NCBI RefSeq assembly: GCF_014705615.1
Contig: NZ_JACXJA010000007.1
Location: forward strand, 186,001 to 250,000
DNA: 64,000 nucleotides
Direction of reading: 5' to 3'
Source of the DNA: Paenibacillus oceani
GTDB taxonomy: Bacteria > Bacillota > Bacilli > Paenibacillales > NBRC-103111
Part shown: positions 61,245 to 64,000 of the stretch, one piece after another
How positions within the stretch are numbered: position 1 is the first letter of the stretch
Layout of the letters: the number at the start of each line of letters is the position of its first letter
Translations under genes and position numbers: made by a program
Notes under the pieces: generated by a model
The model's input: the letters and a program-made list of their open reading frames with translations, nothing else
Told to the model about the DNA's origin: nothing
The model's database searches: none

Positions 61245-62378
61245 ATGGGCGAAAGCGGCAAGAAGCTGAAAGTAGCAGTCCTCGTCACGGAATACCGGTA
61301 CAACTCCCACGCGGATGTCATTTTGGGGCGTCTGTTGGGCGATTTTGCTTATTGCCCCCGGGTAGAGGTCGTTTCGATGTATACGGATCAGGTGCCGGAC
61401 GGCGATATGAGCCGGGAGGCCGCGGACCGGTGCGGCATACCGGTCTGCCCGTCGATCGCCGAGGCGATCCGGGCCGACCATTCGGGAGGGCCTGTGGACG
61501 GCGTGATCATAATCGCCGAGCACGGAAATTACCCCAAGAACGAGAAGGGGCAGATTTTGTACCCCAGACGGCGTTTTCTCGAGGAAACGCTGGCGGCGCT
61601 CGATGAGCTTGGGCGTGCGGTTCCGATTTTCTCCGACAAACATCTGGCCTACACTTACCGCGATTCACGGTGGATGTACGACGAGATGAAGGCGAGAGGC
61701 ATTCCGTTCATGGGCGGCTCCTCGATCCCGTATGCCGATCTGGTGCCGGCTCTCGATCTGGGGCGTGCGCGATCGATGAAGATGATCCTGGTGATCAGCA
61801 ACGGAGGGCTGGAATGTTACGGTTTTCACGCCATGGAAGTGCTTCAATCGATCGCGGAGTTTCGCGAGGGCGGCGAGACCGGGGTGCGGTCCGTGGAGTT
61901 GATCCGGGGCGGCCAAGGAGAAGTATGGGAAGCGATGGACCGCGGGGAATGGCCGGAAGATTTGCTGCTGCATGCGCTCTCCGTTTATCCGGATTTGCCG
62001 CAAGTGCATCCGAGAACGAGCGAGCCGGACCCGGCTATGTACAGAATCGAATATGCGGACGGCACGAAGGCTTTCATTATTCAGTTCAAGCGGCTGCACG
62101 AGCATTGGGCTTTCGCCTTTCGCGACCGCGAAGGCCGGATCGCCGCTTCGCGATACGACAACGACCTCGACCGGCCGTTCAGCCATTTTGAACGGTTGAC
62201 CCGGGCTATCGAGACGTTTTTCCTTACGCGGCGGCCGCCGCAGCCGCCGGAACGGACGCTGCTCACATCGGGCATGATCAGCTTTGCGATGGATTCCTTA
62301 TTTGCAGGAAAGAAGCTGGAGACGCCCGAGCTGATGATCCAGTATGCGGCGCATCCGGTCTTGGAGGGAGAAGAATGA
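61245..62378 (+). CDS. Unrecognised protein (377 residues), possibly oxidoreductase-like
   Basis: ATG 61245 is six bases after GGGAGAGG; the open frame begins at 61140. The first part looks like alternating strands and helices (KVAVLVTEYRYNSHADVILG; GVIIIAEHGNYPKNEKGQIL; VPIFSDKHLAYTYRDS), as in Rossmann-like folds. Later parts carry conserved-looking SMKMILVISNGGLECYGFHA and LIRGGQGEVWEAMDRGEWPE. No family is claimed. Its stop overlaps the start of the next gene (ATGA), so the two work together. No signal peptide. Confidence 0.65.
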   Translation: MGESGKKLKVAVLVTEYRYNSHADVILGRLLGDFAYCPRVEVVSMYTDQVPDGDMSREAADRCGIPVCPSIAEAIRADHSGGPVDGVIIIAEHGNYPKNEKGQILYPRRRFLEETLAALDELGRAVPIFSDKHLAYTYRDSRWMYDEMKARGIPFMGGSSIPYADLVPALDLGRARSMKMILVISNGGLECYGFHAMEVLQSIAEFREGGETGVRSVELIRGGQGEVWEAMDRGEWPEDLLLHALSVYPDLPQVHPRTSEPDPAMYRIEYADGTKAFIIQFKRLHEHWAFAFRDREGRIAASRYDNDLDRPFSHFERLTRAIETFFLTRRPPQPPERTLLTSGMISFAMDSLFAGKKLETPELMIQYAAHPVLEGEE

Positions 62379-64000
62379 ATAACAATCTGTTTGCCGGAAT
62401 TCCGGAGGAGCTTACCCGGTTTACCCAGCTGCCCAATCAGGAAGGCCACAATGCGGTGTGGGATTTCGTGCGGTCGCCGGACGACCGGTTTTATGTAAGC
62501 GTATGCGGGGAGAACGAAAAGCCGCTCACCGCTTTACTGTACGAGTATTACCCCAAGTCGGGCGAGCTTCGGCTTATATTCGATGTGGCGAAAGTGTGGA
62601 TCGTCGATTCGCAGCAAATGCCGCCGAGCAAAATCCATACGAGCATCGATTTTTTGCCGGACGGCAGACTGATTATGGCAACCCATAACACGGCCCCGGC
62701 GCCGGGCCACAAGCAGTGGATGTATGAGCAGTATTACGAGCATCCGTGGGAAGGGTATCCCGGCTCGATCCTAATGATCGTCGATCCGGATACGAACGAG
62801 GTTCAGGTGAGAGGCATTCCCGTGCCGAGGGAGAGTATGTACGGCGGCATGCTGGGCAATGATCCGCGTTATTATTATTTTCTCGGTTACATGAGAGGGC
62901 ACTTGTACCGGATCGATCTGGAGACCAATGAGGTGAAGGATTACGGCAAGGTGTCGGAATTCTCCTCCTGCCGGCTCGTCAAGGATGCCCAAGGCCGGTT
63001 GTACGGCAGCTCCTATACAGGGGGGATCTGGCGATTCGATCCGGAGCGGGAAAAGGTGCAGGATTTGAAGGTGAATTTCGTCTCTCCTAACGGAACGAAG
63101 CATCGGAGGCAGTTTATTTTCGCCGTGCATTCTCCGCGGAATTCGCTGTTTCTCGTAGACAATATGGACGGGGAGATGATCGAGCTCCATACGGAGACGC
63201 TTGCGGTTACGAGGCACGGCCCGATCCATCTGCGCAATGAAACGCCGGTGAATCCGTACGGGATCGGAGGACTGGCGGCCGACGACAATTTCGTTTTGTA
63301 TTACGGCTTGAAAACATATGACGGCTATTTCCCGATCCGGCTCGTCCGGTGGGATATTTTGAAAGGCGGAGAGCCGGAAAATCTGGGGCTGATCGCACCG
63401 CAAGGCAAAGACTCCCAGTACATATGCGAGATGATTTTCGACCGCGACGGCTGGCTGCATATGGTGGACGTATGCGGAGAGTTTTCCCCGTACATCCTCG
63501 CCGTCGATCTGAAGAAGCTGCAGCCTCCGGGACCGGGCGCCCCGAACGTGCCGCTGAGGCCGTACACCGAACCGGACTATAACGATGTCGGCCGCCCGGC
63601 GTTTATGCATATCGTGGCGGGCGGCACGCGGACCATGCCGCTTCACCAGTATATGAGCTGGAACGATACGGCGGTCCGTCATGTGCGTTCCATCGCGGAG
63701 CGCGTATTCACGATAAACGGCGGCGCTCAAGTGCTGCTGGCCGAGTCGGATGCCGGAACGGGACGGCTTATGCAAACAACGGTGATTTATGACGGGGGCG
63801 CTCCTCTATCGTGTGTGGATGTGGACGGCCGGAGGACGGCGGTTCTTACGGCGGACGGCAAAATCGTGGAAACGGATCTGCAGGCCGGCACCGGTACGAT
63901 TATTTTCGAAACGCCGGAGGGAACGAAGCTCACGAAGCTGCACCTGACTCTCAAAGGAAACAGGCTGCTGGCCAGCGACCCGGCAGGCGCCGTGTACGTA
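62375..64000 (+). CDS. Beta-propeller-like protein, C-terminus cut by window end
   Basis: The frame is open from ATG 62375 to the last base: 542 codons seen. It overlaps the previous stop and has a GGAGGGAG SD. Repeated strands with WDF, SIDFLPDGRLIMATHNTAPA, GILMIVDPDTNEV-like, RGHLYRIDLETNEVKDYGKV, GGIWRFDPEREKVQDLKV and ILAVDLKKLQPPG look like blades of a propeller. No signal peptide. The function is unknown; with the previous gene it may process a sugar or peptide. A start at 62375 is well supported. Confidence 0.7.
   Translation, partial: MNNNLFAGIPEELTRFTQLPNQEGHNAVWDFVRSPDDRFYVSVCGENEKPLTALLYEYYPKSGELRLIFDVAKVWIVDSQQMPPSKIHTSIDFLPDGRLIMATHNTAPAPGHKQWMYEQYYEHPWEGYPGSILMIVDPDTNEVQVRGIPVPRESMYGGMLGNDPRYYYFLGYMRGHLYRIDLETNEVKDYGKVSEFSSCRLVKDAQGRLYGSSYTGGIWRFDPEREKVQDLKVNFVSPNGTKHRRQFIFAVHSPRNSLFLVDNMDGEMIELHTETLAVTRHGPIHLRNETPVNPYGIGGLAADDNFVLYYGLKTYDGYFPIRLVRWDILKGGEPENLGLIAPQGKDSQYICEMIFDRDGWLHMVDVCGEFSPYILAVDLKKLQPPGPGAPNVPLRPYTEPDYNDVGRPAFMHIVAGGTRTMPLHQYMSWNDTAVRHVRSIAERVFTINGGAQVLLAESDAGTGRLMQTTVIYDGGAPLSCVDVDGRRTAVLTADGKIVETDLQAGTGTIIFETPEGTKLTKLHLTLKGNRLLASDPAGAVYV

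Overview
The window comes from an endospore-forming Gram-positive bacterium of the Paenibacillaceae (Paenibacillus-like). The evidence is moderately GC-rich DNA with strong Shine-Dalgarno (SD) sites, sigma-A promoters, many rho-independent terminators, Firmicutes-only families (DUF1292, DUF1811/YfhH, DUF1885, DUF3055, YutG-type PgpA, YolD) and sporulation genes (Spo0E-like phosphatase, YheC/YheD coat protein, YjcZ-like tail). No phage or intact insertion sequence was recognised. The assignment rests on protein and gene-order recognition only.

Layout. 1-3.8 kb: edge-cut aminoglycoside-phosphotransferase-like gene, Nudix hydrolase, DUF2500 protein, and a sigma-like regulator coupled to a 59-residue protein. 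3.9-11.3 kb: a carbohydrate locus with a GH78-type rhamnosidase, two AraC regulators, an ADP-ribosylglycohydrolase-like protein and a frameshifted amidohydrolase. 12.5-19.7 kb: a tightly overlapping five-gene ABC cassette (ATPase, adaptor lipoprotein, FtsX/MacB-type permease, a second ATPase carrying an AbrB-like tail, solute-binding lipoprotein). 19.8-25.5 kb: pgpA, a three-tRNA cluster with a decayed tRNA-Leu copy, an SLH-domain protein, a GreA-like factor, a LexA-box-controlled yolD-like gene and tRNA-Val. 25.8-32.3 kb: panD with a YheC/YheD gene, thrC, small conserved genes, a CuA-type cupredoxin and a signal-less subtilase. 32.5-35.6 kb: a three-gene ABC-2 exporter and a GNAT acetyltransferase. 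35.8-46.7 kb: histidine kinase, MBL-fold hydrolase, FdhF/YdeP molybdoenzyme, GGDEF-EAL protein, spo0E-like gene and conserved small genes. 46.8-51.2 kb: arginine decarboxylase, an array of hairpin-forming tandem repeats and two MFS transporters. 51.3-55.5 kb: two secreted carbohydrate-related proteins, one with a premature stop. 56.0-61.0 kb: a second FtsX-type cassette (adaptor, permease, adaptor) with no ATPase gene. 61.2-64.0 kb: two coupled genes of unknown role, the second cut by the window end.

The most interesting material is the pair of related FtsX-type cassettes, especially the ATPase fused to an AbrB/SpoVT-like fold. Next come the 37-bp hairpin repeats at 48.4 kb, a possible pseudoknot at 23.1-23.2 kb, the tRNA-Leu relic with a predicted UUA anticodon, and a roughly 160-bp dispersed repeat present twice. 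Many start codons were moved inward from the longest open frame to the codon served by a clear SD. Several genes too short for a 60-codon cut-off were found by reading the gaps.
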